Below are positions 1 to 6,964 of a DNA stretch of 14,731 bases, piece by piece. Within the stretch, counting starts at the first letter, position 1. Each line of letters opens with the position of its first letter. The stretch comes from an uncultured Romboutsia sp. (GTDB lineage Bacteria; Bacillota; Clostridia; Peptostreptococcales; Peptostreptococcaceae): NCBI GenBank assembly GCA_937907205.1, contig CALESE010000194.1, positions 1 through 14,731 on the forward strand, read 5' to 3'. The position numbers and the translations under genes are program-made. The notes below the pieces were generated by a model. It was not told the origin of the DNA and made no database searches. It saw only the letters and a program-made list of their open reading frames with translations.

Positions 1-52
1 TATTTAATGCAACATAAATATAAAGTGTTGCACTTGTATTGACAATCTATCA
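1..52 (+). mobile_element. Tail of an IS30-family element (last transposase codons plus terminal repeat)
   Basis: Reading plus from base 1, the frame ends in the residues KVLHLY and a TGA stop at 40-42. From memory, IS30-family transposases of Firmicutes end in a VLHL-type tail whose codons lie inside the right terminal repeat, and the DNA here (GTGTTGCACTTG, then TTGACAATC) matches that pattern. A perfect 7-bp inverted repeat (TGCAACA at 8-14, TGTTGCA at 26-32) lies within it. The element would continue left of the window. Its outer edge, near 45-56, cannot be fixed because the opposite end is not visible. The call rests on 14 codons and recall, so it is moderate at best. Confidence 0.45.
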
Positions 53-604
53 ATTAAATAAATTATCTTTAATTTTATCATTTAAAAAATCATTTATACT
101 AAGATCATTATCATTATTGTGGCATAATTTTAAAATAAATTTTATTATTTTTTCTTCATCTTGTTCAATATAAATACCTTGCTTATGTTTTGTTAAAATT
201 TCTATATCATAACTTTTAAGGATTTTTTTAACTTCCTTAAGATCATTTTTTACTGTTGATACACTTACATGCATCTTATCAGCTAATTCTTCAAGTCTTA
301 TAGCATTATCAATTTTATAGCTTATATTTAACATTGTTTTCAATATATAATGAACCCTGTCTATATCATTATAATATATATCATTTAAATTTAATTTAGA
401 AAAGTCTCCCTCTAGTTTATATCCAACACCTCTAATTGATAAAATTTTTCCATTTTTTATTTCTTTGTTCAATGACTTTATTTCACTTTGAATAGTTTTT
501 GTTGAACATCCTATTTCTTGACTTAAAGCTAAACTACTTACTGGATTTTTTGAATTTAAAAGTATTTTTATAATCTGTGATGCTCTTTGATTTATATTTG
601 TCAT
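50..604 (-). pseudogene. Truncated PRD/BglG-type (LicR/Mga-like) transcriptional regulator
   Basis: This is the N-terminal DNA-binding half of a multi-domain regulator of sugar-uptake genes. Residues about 5-63 form a winged HTH_11 domain (S-L-A-L-S-Q-E-I-G-C-S-T-K-T-I-Q), and residues about 82-140 a second Mga/PRD-type HTH (L-E-E-L-A-D-K-M-H-V-S-V-S-T-V-K). Family members are usually 600 or more residues, with PRD and PTS-EIIA/EIIB-like domains that receive phosphorylation; here the frame stops at residue 184, before any PRD. The ATG at 602-604 has an AGGGGA ribosome binding site (615-620). The stop lies next to the presumed IS30 end, so insertional truncation is the simplest explanation. 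A functional short DNA-binding protein is possible but less likely. Confidence 0.7.
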
Positions 605-791
605 GTAAAATCGTCCCCTAGTTTATATAATTTCCTTACTTAAATTACTTTTTTAATAAATTGATTATACCCATAGTTTGTAATATTTCACTTTATTTAT
701 TCTATAATATTAATGATTTTTAGAAATAATAAATAAAAATGTATATAAAATTATAATATTTAACAATATACATATAAAAAAGGAGGTAGCT

Positions 792-1100
792 ATGAAAAAA
801 TATGCTTTTGAATCTAGATTAGATGCTTTAAATTTTTTGGACAATCATAATTTTAAATATTATGTTCCAAGACTAAAAGAATATATGAGCAATATTAAAG
901 ATGAGTTAAAACATTATTATATAGAATTATCAAATTCTAATGAAGTTAATTATTGTGCCATTGTATCTCTTTCTGAAGGAAAGGAGATTAAAGAAGACTT
1001 CTTTGATATAAATAAAGTTTATGAGTTTAAAGATACTGTTTATGATAAGAAACTTAGAGAAAACAAATATAAAGAAGGTATTAATAAAGGATATTTTTAA
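792..1100 (+). CDS. Hypothetical protein, 102 aa
   Basis: I do not recognise a family. The ATG is preceded by a near-ideal AAGGAGG ribosome binding site (781-787), and the frame is followed by a strong terminator, so this is very probably a real gene. The protein is hydrophilic and charged, rich in Lys, Glu, Asp and Tyr, with no signal peptide and no membrane segment. It starts M-K-K-Y-A-F-E-S-R-L-D-A-L and has a single cysteine in a Y-C-A-I-V segment near the middle. It is transcribed alone, divergently from the truncated regulator upstream. A TATAAT at 703-708 could be its -10 box, but no good -35 is visible. Confidence 0.7.
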   Translation: MKKYAFESRLDALNFLDNHNFKYYVPRLKEYMSNIKDELKHYYIELSNSNEVNYCAIVSLSEGKEIKEDFFDINKVYEFKDTVYDKKLRENKYKEGINKGYF

Positions 1101-1181
1101 ATAAAAAATTACCTTTGCTTAAAAACAACATCGGTTAATCATTTAAGTCTTTATCGATAAAATTATACTTTCTTACTATAT

Positions 1182-1220
1182 AAAAAGTAGCCTTAATATA
1201 AATTACTAAGGCTACTTTTT
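1182..1220. terminator. Bidirectional intrinsic terminator
   Basis: A perfect 14-bp stem pairs 1182-1195 (AAAAAGTAGCCTTA) with 1207-1220 (TAAGGCTACTTTTT) around an 11-base loop. The A and T runs let it work on both strands. It lies between the convergent 792-1100 gene and the VanZ-like gene and serves both. Confidence 0.9.
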
Positions 1221-1261
1221 GTACATAATTTAATGTTCTTATTATATTTACTTAATATTAA

Positions 1262-1741
1262 TTATATATTAATTACTTGTTTCTTCTTATTTTTTATATA
1301 TAATTTAAATATAACTGTAATAAATATAATACCTAATATTACACCTATACAATCTATAAACACATCCTGTATCATTCCTGAAAGACCTGGAACAAATAAT
1401 TGATGTATTTCATCACTAATTGCATATAATATACTTATTATAAATGAGTATTTTATACTTAAATTTATACTTCCTTTATGAGTATAAACCATTATAAAGG
1501 ATAATATGGATAAAACAAAGTATGAAAATATATGTGCTGATTTTCTAATTACAAAACTAGCACCTTTTAATTGATAAAGTTTTAATAAAATATCTTTAAA
1601 TGATTCATTATTCTTAGCTATTACATTTACAAAATTTATAACTTTATCAGATTGATTTGTTGAAACAGTTGCTTCTTGGTTTGAAAAATAAAATATAAGC
1701 CCCATCCAAAGTAGTACTAATAATATTGATATTTTTTTCAT
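1262..1741 (-). CDS. VanZ-like family membrane protein
   Basis: This is a small integral membrane protein of the VanZ family. The founding member gives low-level teicoplanin resistance; most chromosomal members have no assigned role. The family pattern is clear: a first hydrophobic helix (about residues 4-19) followed by F-S-N-Q, then R-K-S-A-H (66-70) at the start of the second helix, S-D-E-I-H-Q (109-114), and D-V-F-I-D-C-I-G (126-133) entering the last helix. A basic tail (K-N-K-K-K-Q) ends the protein. I chose the ATG at 1739-1741, giving 159 residues, because GGGGAG sits 7 bases upstream. An in-frame TTG 15 bases further up overlaps that ribosome binding site and is unlikely to be used. 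It is a single-gene unit divergent from the cupin gene. Confidence 0.85.
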   Translation of the reverse strand: MKKISILLVLLWMGLIFYFSNQEATVSTNQSDKVINFVNVIAKNNESFKDILLKLYQLKGASFVIRKSAHIFSYFVLSILSFIMVYTHKGSINLSIKYSFIISILYAISDEIHQLFVPGLSGMIQDVFIDCIGVILGIIFITVIFKLYIKNKKKQVINI

Positions 1742-1888
1742 AACTAATCTCCCCAAATTTTATTATTATAATATAATATCATATTAATACTTTAATTGAT
1801 AATTTTTTCTTGGAATTTAATTTTAATTATATGGAAAAATAAAATTGTAATAAGATATTACAAATAAATTTTAAGGAGAATAATATTT

Positions 1889-2242
1889 ATGGAAACTAAT
1901 CACAAAAATTTACTAGATGAATCTATATCTCAGTACAATGACAGTGCTGTACCAAAAGTACCTGTATTTACTGGTGAAGACATAACTTGTGAAGTTTATT
2001 ATTTTAAACCAGGACAAGTTTTAAATTTACACAGACATCCAAATGGCGAACAAATATTTTTCTTCTTAAAAGGTCACGGTACAATGACTATAGGCGAAAA
2101 AACAGATCATCATGTTCATACTGGAGATACAGTGTTTATAAAAGCTGGTCAATGGCATGGAATAACTAACTGTAATGAAGAAGAAATGGTTGCAGTTCAA
2201 GTTACTAAGTTTGGAGCTGGAGCAGAATTTAAGACTGAATAA
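1889..2242 (+). CDS. Small single-domain cupin protein
   Basis: This 117-residue beta-barrel protein of the cupin_2 type probably binds one metal ion. Cupin motif 1 is present with His48, His50 and Glu54 (H-R-H-P-N-G-E), and motif 2 runs G-D-T-V-F-I-K-A-G-Q-W-H-G-I-T-N (79-94), providing His90; together these are the usual two-His/Glu/His metal set. There is no second domain, so a substrate or reaction cannot be assigned. AAGGAG at 1873-1878 supports the start. It is a single gene with its own terminator at 2297-2329. Confidence 0.85.
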   Translation: METNHKNLLDESISQYNDSAVPKVPVFTGEDITCEVYYFKPGQVLNLHRHPNGEQIFFFLKGHGTMTIGEKTDHHVHTGDTVFIKAGQWHGITNCNEEEMVAVQVTKFGAGAEFKTE

Positions 2243-2296
2243 TTTTAACTTTGTAATACTAAACCAAATAAAAATTGCCAATACTTTAATGTAATT

Positions 2297-2329
2297 AAAA
2301 AGGTATTACCTTTATGGTAATACCTTTTT
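2297..2329. terminator. Bidirectional intrinsic terminator
   Basis: AAAAAGGTATTACC (2297-2310) pairs with GGTAATACCTTTTT (2316-2329) around a 5-base loop. The stem is perfect and flanked by A and T runs. It separates the convergent cupin gene (plus) and four-cysteine protein gene (minus). Confidence 0.92.
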
Positions 2330-2363
2330 TGTATTTTAAAAATGGCAAGACTTCAAAATACAA

Positions 2364-2549
2364 TTACTTAGCTAATTCTTCTAATAATTCTTCTTCTGAA
2401 TCAGCAGTTATTAATTCATCATTTTTGTATGCAGTAAATTCTGAACCACACTCATATATACATCCGTCTTCTATCTCAACATCACCAGATAATTTTTTCT
2501 TTAAATCATCTATACTGATTCCTGAACACATTGAACATATTTTTATCAT
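2364..2549 (-). CDS. Small four-cysteine protein (possibly DUF1450/thioredoxin-like ferredoxin type)
   Basis: This 61-residue acidic protein has two cysteine pairs: Cys5/Cys8 (C-S-M-C) and Cys30/Cys34 (C-I-Y-E-C-G). The spacing suits a bound metal or iron-sulfur cluster. The pattern of M-I-K-I-C at the start, a C-x3-C-G in the middle and an acidic E-E-E-L-L-E-E-L end resembles the short DUF1450 (YuzB-like) proteins, but that is recall without a search. AGGAGG at 2559-2564 gives a clear start. The DprA-like gene lies upstream on the same strand, 188 bases away, so co-transcription is possible but not implied. Confidence 0.75.
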   Translation of the reverse strand: MIKICSMCSGISIDDLKKKLSGDVEIEDGCIYECGSEFTAYKNDELITADSEEELLEELAK

Positions 2550-2737
2550 TTTAAAATTCCTCCTGCGTTATAAACTAATTTTGAACTATCTCATTATATT
2601 TATACACAGAAGGAAAAATTTAAAACATTTTTTTATATTTTTTATTATTTTATTCTATCATATTTTCTTAAAATATAAAAAATAATATAACATAAAGCTA
2701 TAATTATTTCCAATTAATTTTAACCAAATACATTTAA

Positions 2738-3661
2738 CTATATATTAAATATTTCTTGTTTTAATTTATTTATATTTATACTTTTGTTTAAGTTTTTTAT
2801 TTTAGCTTCTAAATATTCTATATTATAATTTCTATCTATTATTATGCATTTATTTTCTTTTATCATAGTTTGATTTAGTGGTGAATTTATATTACAACAA
2901 GCTAATATTCTATTTTGTTTTATTGTATACTTAGCAGTATGCATTGTACCTGAATTTATATCACTTTGTACTATTATTGTTGCTAGGCTTAATCCACTTT
3001 CAATTCTATCTCTTTGTATAAAGTTATTTTTATAAAGTTTCGATCCTATTTCATACTCACTAACTAAACATCCATTGTTGTCAATTATATCTTGAGCTAA
3101 TTTTTCATTTTTACTAGGATATATAGTATCAAGACTACAAGGCATAACTGCTGTAGTATTTTTATTTATACTTAAAACACCCTTGTGTGCATGTTCATCA
3201 CATCCAAGTGCTAATCCACTTACTATATTATAATCTTTACTTGCAAATATTTTACCTAAATTATAAGATGTTTCAAGCCCTACTTTATCGGCCTTTCTAC
3301 TACCTACAATAGATATATTTAATTTTTTATTTAAATTTTCTATATTTCCTTTATAAAAAAGCAGTATAGGTGCATCTTCTACATATTTTAAATTTGATGG
3401 AAATTTATCATCTAATAAATTTACCATTTTTATATCGTGGATTTTAGATTTATATATTATTTCTTTTGCTTTTTCATTTGCTATTTTTATTTGTTCTATT
3501 GTCGGTATAATTATTCTTTTATGTTGCTGTTTTAAAATTTTGAATACTTCTATTATATCATTTTCGTCCTTTGGCATATTTATTGGTTCATTTATAAAAT
3601 AGTAAATACTTTTTGTGCCTACTTTGGGAATATTCTTTAATGTTAGTATTAAATTATTCAT
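2738..3661 (-). CDS. dprA: DprA/Smf-family DNA-processing protein
   Basis: DprA binds incoming single-stranded DNA during transformation and loads RecA. The Rossmann-like core is well preserved: V-G-S-R (119-122), S-G-L-A-L-G-C-D-E-H-A-H (148-159), S-E-Y (201-203), F-I-Q-R-D-R-I-E-S-G-L-S (214-225; usually F-P-x-R-N-R-I-I-x-G-L-S) and S-G-T-M-H-T-A-K-Y (237-245). The roughly 80 N-terminal residues fit the helical (SAM/HhH-like) domain. At 307 residues the length is normal, without an evident C-terminal winged-helix domain. AAAGGAG precedes the ATG. It is not beside topA, the common location of the housekeeping copy, and several motif residues differ, so it may be a divergent paralogue with another job. 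Confidence 0.88.
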   Translation of the reverse strand: MNNLILTLKNIPKVGTKSIYYFINEPINMPKDENDIIEVFKILKQQHKRIIIPTIEQIKIANEKAKEIIYKSKIHDIKMVNLLDDKFPSNLKYVEDAPILLFYKGNIENLNKKLNISIVGSRKADKVGLETSYNLGKIFASKDYNIVSGLALGCDEHAHKGVLSINKNTTAVMPCSLDTIYPSKNEKLAQDIIDNNGCLVSEYEIGSKLYKNNFIQRDRIESGLSLATIIVQSDINSGTMHTAKYTIKQNRILACCNINSPLNQTMIKENKCIIIDRNYNIEYLEAKIKNLNKSININKLKQEIFNI

Positions 3662-3832
3662 ATATTATTCTCCTTTAAACTATCATTCCCAAATATAATA
3701 GTATTTATATTAAATCTTAGATATTAAAAATATATTATTTTTATTTTATATTATTTTATAAAAATATTTTGTGTAATTATATAAGTTATAAATTATAATA
3801 TCTTTATATATAATGAGAGTTAGGTAAAATAA

Positions 3833-4111
3833 TTGGATTTTAAGAAACTATTAGAGCTTATAAAAAAAATACAGATGTTCCTAGATGGAATAGAGGTGTT
3901 AGATATTATAAAAACAAGTCTGTTTACCATGTTAGCTTTAGTTTAAATGAAAATATAATAACATATCTTAGAATCTTAATTTGAAAACGAAGTTTATAGT
4001 AATACCATATCCTTAGATACCAAGAATTTAAAAATAGTTGGTTGTATATGTACATATGACGATTTTAGAACTAGAAATGAAGGTAATAAATTATTCGTAT
4101 GTAAACATTTA
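3833..4111 (+). pseudogene. 5' remnant of a SWIM-zinc-finger/SNF2 helicase gene (frameshifted)
   Basis: A TTG at 3833 opens a frame reading D-F-K-K-L-L-E-L-I-K-K. At an A8 run (3862-3869) the sensible reading shifts frame and continues N-T-D-V-P-R-W-N-R-G-V-R-Y-Y. It ends at a TGA (3982-3984), while the original frame resumes after a TAA (3977-3979) with F-E-N-E-V-Y. That frame then reaches C-I-C at 4043-4051 and C-K-H at 4100-4108, the C-x-C...C-x-H signature of a SWIM zinc finger. SWIM domains form the N-terminus of many clostridial SNF2-type ATPases, which fits the helicase fragment at 4382. The coding match stops where the IS fragment begins. The start is uncertain because no good ribosome binding site is visible. 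Confidence 0.6.
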
Positions 4112-4381
4112 GTAGTACCTCTACGTTCTTTTAATCCATCTTCACCAAATTCATTATATCTTTTTACCCATAGTAGAACTCTTTTATTAGAGCTTAAACT
4201 AAGTTCTCTTGCGATTGTAGTACTTCCAATTCCTTCTTCTAAATACATTTTTACAGCTTTAAGTTTTATATCAAATGAATAATTCATATTTTTCTTCTTA
4301 TTTTTTTGCATAAAAATCACCCCTCAAAGTAGTATTTTACAAGTCTTTTTTACTTATGTCTACTTTAAGGGGCTCAGTTCA
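4112..4381 (-). mobile_element. Truncated IS3-family (IS150-like) element: left end plus start of orfA
   Basis: On the minus strand the element begins at 4381 with TGAACTGAGCCCCTTAAAG, an IS150-type terminal repeat. An ATG at 4309-4311 follows, with GAGGGG as ribosome binding site. The orfA product shows the helix-turn-helix of IS3-family OrfA (about 80 residues: S-F-D-I-K-L-K-A-V-K-M-Y, W-V-K-R-Y-N-E-F-G-E-D-G-L-K-E-R-R-G-T-T-K). It then runs into unrelated residues at about 4112, where the SWIM zinc finger is encoded on the other strand. The rest of orfA, orfB and the right end are missing, so it cannot move by itself. A short imperfect inverted repeat (4326-4332 with 4360-4366) lies in its leader. 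Confidence 0.75.
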
Positions 4382-4645
4382 AACTACCATAGAACTTTTA
4401 AATAATTATATCATTAATGGTCATAAGATATTATTATTCTCTCAATTTACAACTGTTCTCAAAAATTTAGGAAAAGAGCTATCTAAAAATAATATCACTT
4501 ACTCATATATAGATGGAACTACACCGTCTAAAGAAAGACTAAAATTAGTTGACGAATTTAATAATACTGATGAAAACAAGGTGTTTTTAATATCTTTAAA
4601 AGCAGGTGGAACTGATATAAATACTACTAAGAATGATGTTACATT
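4382..4645 (+). pseudogene. C-terminal helicase fragment of a SNF2-family ATPase
   Basis: Directly after the IS end the plus strand encodes the second RecA-like domain of a SNF2 ATPase. The visible motifs are G-H-K-I-L-L-F-S-Q-F-T, Y-I-D-G-T-T, E-R-L-K-L-V-D-E-F-N, and V-F-L-I-S-L-K-A-G-G-T (motif V region; normally followed by G-L-N-L-T). Homology fades at D-V-T near 4645, before the expected D-P-W-W-N-P and Q-A-x-x-R-x-x-R-x-G-Q motifs. The open frame from 4356 starts inside the IS end and would make a chimaeric peptide without function. Together with the SWIM remnant this is what is left of one gene of perhaps 1000 codons; the first helicase domain (Walker A, DEGH) is gone. Confidence 0.75.
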
Positions 4646-4861
4646 CATCATCTGTATAGCCATTTGTTTTGTGCTTGAACTTATATTATAAAAATATATT
4701 ACAAAATCTTTAAGTACAAATATTAGTATAGAAGAAAACCCTCTAAGTATAATAGCCATACCTACAAATGTTATTCCCCTTTTTTGAGCCAAGTCTACTT
4801 TGACATTTCCAAATGTAAATACTTGTTTTATAATTTGACTAAGTGCATAGGCTGTATGCAT
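4646..4861 (-). pseudogene. Fragment of a MATE-family efflux transporter (tentative)
   Basis: The minus frame encodes two hydrophobic stretches in a MATE-like context: A-Q-K-R-G-I-T-F-V-G-M, then S-S-I-L-I-F-V-L-K-D-F-V-I-Y-F-Y-N-I-S-S-S-T-K (split here for reading; about residues 42-68 of the open frame), then Q-M-A-I-Q-M-M-N. MATE proteins have about 450 residues and 12 helices, and only one or two are left. The open frame continues into the antisense of the SNF2 fragment, which places the junction near 4645. An ATG at 4859-4861 exists but has no ribosome binding site. The N-terminal 25 residues do not look clearly MATE-like, so the upstream limit is unsure. Confidence 0.45.
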
Positions 4862-5142
4862 TTTTTTGCTGTGATTACAATATTATATTTATTATAATTC
4901 TCTTTATTTAATCCACTTACAAATACTTCTTCATCTTATGACAATGTAAAATATATTTTTCTACATAATGTATACAATGGATTATATATCCTAGTATCCA
5001 TCATATAATCACTCACTATGAAAAATTACTTATTGTATATTATTCATAAAAAAAGTAATTGTTTCATATTTTACATTTTTTATTGTATAAATATAAATTG
5101 TACTAATTAAAGCTCTTTTTTATTAATTATAAGAAAACAATA
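4862..5142. other. Gene-poor stretch with a degenerate minus-strand reading frame
   Basis: No intact gene is visible here. On the minus strand a frame opening at an ATG pair (5004 and 5001) reads M-M-D-T-R-I-Y-N-P-L-Y, hits a TAA at 4936-4938 and continues D-E-E-V-F-V-S-G-L-N-K up to about 4868. It looks like decayed coding sequence of unknown family. The rest (about 5010-5142) is very A+T-rich spacer leading to the operon terminator. Confidence 0.3.
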
Positions 5143-5172
5143 AAAAGCTATGAGGTTAACTTCATAGCTTTT
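5143..5172 (-). terminator. Intrinsic terminator of the tetrapyrrole/nitrogenase-like operon
   Basis: AAAAGCTATGA (5143-5153) pairs with TCATAGCTTTT (5162-5172). On the minus strand the stem is followed by a T run. It lies 39 bases past the stop of the HugZ-like gene and marks the 3' end of the seven-gene unit. Confidence 0.88.
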
Positions 5173-5211
5173 AAATACACAATTATTATAAAATTTTATA
5201 TAATTAATTAC

Positions 5212-5718
5212 TTAGTGCCCCATCTTAGACATATCATCTTTAGAAATACCATGACCTGCCTTTTCTCCTACACCTGTTACTTGAGTTGATTGTATTTCTC
5301 CATTGACAAATTTTATTTCAAATGCCTGACCAAATCCTTTTACAAGTCTTCCAACTTTTATGTCTAGTTCAAACATATCAAAATCCATTTGTTTAAATAT
5401 AGACATCATTTTAGCATCATGTATATCGTCAAATTTAGCAAATATTTCTTCACTAACATTGTCTAACAGTTTTGCTTCACAATCAAATGATAATCTAGTT
5501 CTTGCAAATATTGTCTTTGCATCACTTTCATCTTCTATAATCATAACTGCACATTTTTTATTATCTCTTAAGTTATAGTAATGATTTGCAGCTTTGCTTA
5601 GATATACATATATCTTTTCTCCAATCATAACAAATGGTGCATAACTTATTGCAGGATTATTATACTTATCTATTGAACTTATCATTAAACTTTTTTGATT
5701 TTTTAATAAATTTTCCAT
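5212..5718 (-). CDS. HugZ/HutZ-like heme-utilisation protein (PNPOx-fold)
   Basis: This 168-residue protein has the pyridoxamine-phosphate-oxidase split-barrel fold, in the HugZ/HutZ branch known from heme-degrading enzymes of Helicobacter, Campylobacter and Vibrio. Supporting features are the start N-Q-K-S-L-M-I-S-S-I-D, the segment F-A-R-T-R-L-S-F-D-C (71-80), G-R-L-V-K-G-F-G-Q-A-F-E-I (123-135), and a C-terminal tail with His156 and His168. In HugZ a tail histidine ligates heme; either residue could do so here (inference). AAAGGAG precedes the ATG, and the gene starts 18 bases after the B-like subunit, as last gene of the operon. Known HugZ reactions need oxygen, so in an anaerobe it may instead bind, carry or sequester heme. 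A general flavin-binding PNPOx-family role remains possible. Confidence 0.75.
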   Translation of the reverse strand: MENLLKNQKSLMISSIDKYNNPAISYAPFVMIGEKIYVYLSKAANHYYNLRDNKKCAVMIIEDESDAKTIFARTRLSFDCEAKLLDNVSEEIFAKFDDIHDAKMMSIFKQMDFDMFELDIKVGRLVKGFGQAFEIKFVNGEIQSTQVTGVGEKAGHGISKDDMSKMGH

Positions 5719-5736
5719 ATTCTTTTCTCCTTTGTA

Positions 5737-6963
5737 TTACAACATTATATTTAATATATTTTCTATCATCCACAAACAACCTCTAAATCCTAAATAAGGA
5801 GTATACGGATATATATTTCTTCTATGCAAATTTGGATTACTAACCTGTAAATCTAATTTTGAATTATGCTTCATATCTAAACTTGGTCCATCAGCTAATA
5901 GCATCAAAAGTTTTGTTTCTTTCAAATATTTCATTCTATCTAATTCATCAGAACTAACTATTACGGATTCATCTTGGCAAGATGTATTATATAGTATTTG
6001 TTTTCGGTCAACTTCAATACCTAATTCTTTTAATAATTCATTTATACCTATAACAGTATCGTAATCACCAAATATTGCAGCTTTTTTACTTCCTTCATAG
6101 AAATAAAACTTACGTCTAATTCCGAATATGTGATTTTCAACACTTTCAATTTCTTTATTTAAATTATTCTTATTTATTTCCCAAGAAGTAATCTCATTTA
6201 CAACTTCCACAAATGATATAGAATTTTTAAGTCCATACATATTCATATATACATAAGGTATATTAAATTTTTCTTCCATAATCTTAGCTGCCTTTAACCC
6301 TTCTTTTCTCATAACTATATTAATTGAGGCAAGTGAAGCTTTTTCTATTTCTTCTATTGTTGTATATGCTGTAAACATTGTATTTATATTCTTATTGAAT
6401 ATAGTTTTCATTATTCTTTTAATTTCTTCACTATCGGATAAAAAATTATATTTATCAATATTTGATCCTATTATATTATAAGTTTGTTCTAAATTTGCTA
6501 TATTTAATTCTTCTTTATCTTTAACAATATTATTTATAAGAAGTGCTAATGCATTTTCAACTCCTACATTATAATCATATTTAAATCCAGCTGTATTTAT
6601 TGGTATTAATTTTGATACTACTTTATCTTCTAAAGACTTGCAAACACTTTTAACATCTGCACCTATAACTGATGATACTGAAGATGCCATTACAAATATA
6701 TATTTAGGCTTTATATTTTCATCTATTTCTAATATTGAGTTTTCAAGTCTATCATACTTACCAAAAGTTACATCACTTTGATCCATATGAGTTGAATATA
6801 TTTTTGCCTTATCTTCTCCATTTAAGCTTCCTACAACCTCAACTCCATAATGAGTTGTTCCTGCTGGTCCAAATTCTATTACACATGCACCCTCTATTGA
6901 TGATAATGTCCATATAATTCCCATTCTATCATTTGCTACCGGAAAATACTTATATACTTGCAC
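5737..6963 (-). CDS. Nitrogenase component 1-like protein, BchB/NifK-type subunit
   Basis: This is a member of the oxidoreductase/nitrogenase component 1 family (408 residues), expected to pair with the adjacent N/D-like protein as an alpha2beta2 reductase. Family features are I-E-G-A-C-V-I-E-F-G-P-A-G-T-T-H (23-38), T-H-M-D-Q-S-D-V-T-F-G (58-68) and V-I-G-A-D-V-K-S-V-C (99-108). The cluster-ligand site of this subunit (Asp36 in BchB, Cys95 in NifK) reads Thr36 here, and the usual S-T-C before the I-G-D motif is S-S-V. Translation starts at GTG (6961-6963). The GGGAGG ribosome binding site (6973-6978) lies inside the end of the preceding gene, whose stop is one base away, so the two are translationally coupled. 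The substrate is unknown; tetrapyrrole is inferred from context. Confidence 0.85.
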   Translation of the reverse strand: MQVYKYFPVANDRMGIIWTLSSIEGACVIEFGPAGTTHYGVEVVGSLNGEDKAKIYSTHMDQSDVTFGKYDRLENSILEIDENIKPKYIFVMASSVSSVIGADVKSVCKSLEDKVVSKLIPINTAGFKYDYNVGVENALALLINNIVKDKEELNIANLEQTYNIIGSNIDKYNFLSDSEEIKRIMKTIFNKNINTMFTAYTTIEEIEKASLASINIVMRKEGLKAAKIMEEKFNIPYVYMNMYGLKNSISFVEVVNEITSWEINKNNLNKEIESVENHIFGIRRKFYFYEGSKKAAIFGDYDTVIGINELLKELGIEVDRKQILYNTSCQDESVIVSSDELDRMKYLKETKLLMLLADGPSLDMKHNSKLDLQVSNPNLHRRNIYPYTPYLGFRGCLWMIENILNIML

Positions 6964-6964
6964 T

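Noticed and set aside
2066..2281. Open frame on the minus strand across the cupin gene
   Set aside because: It is antisense to a clear cupin and has a composition typical of shadow frames.
2314..2685. Open plus frame of 123 codons over the four-cysteine gene
   Set aside because: It overlaps the terminator and runs antisense to a gene with a good ribosome binding site; the low-complexity Ser/Phe/Ile content is typical of a shadow.
4356..4691. Treating the 111-codon plus frame as an intact small helicase-like gene
   Set aside because: Its first codons come from the IS end and its last from antisense transporter sequence; only the middle is SNF2-like.
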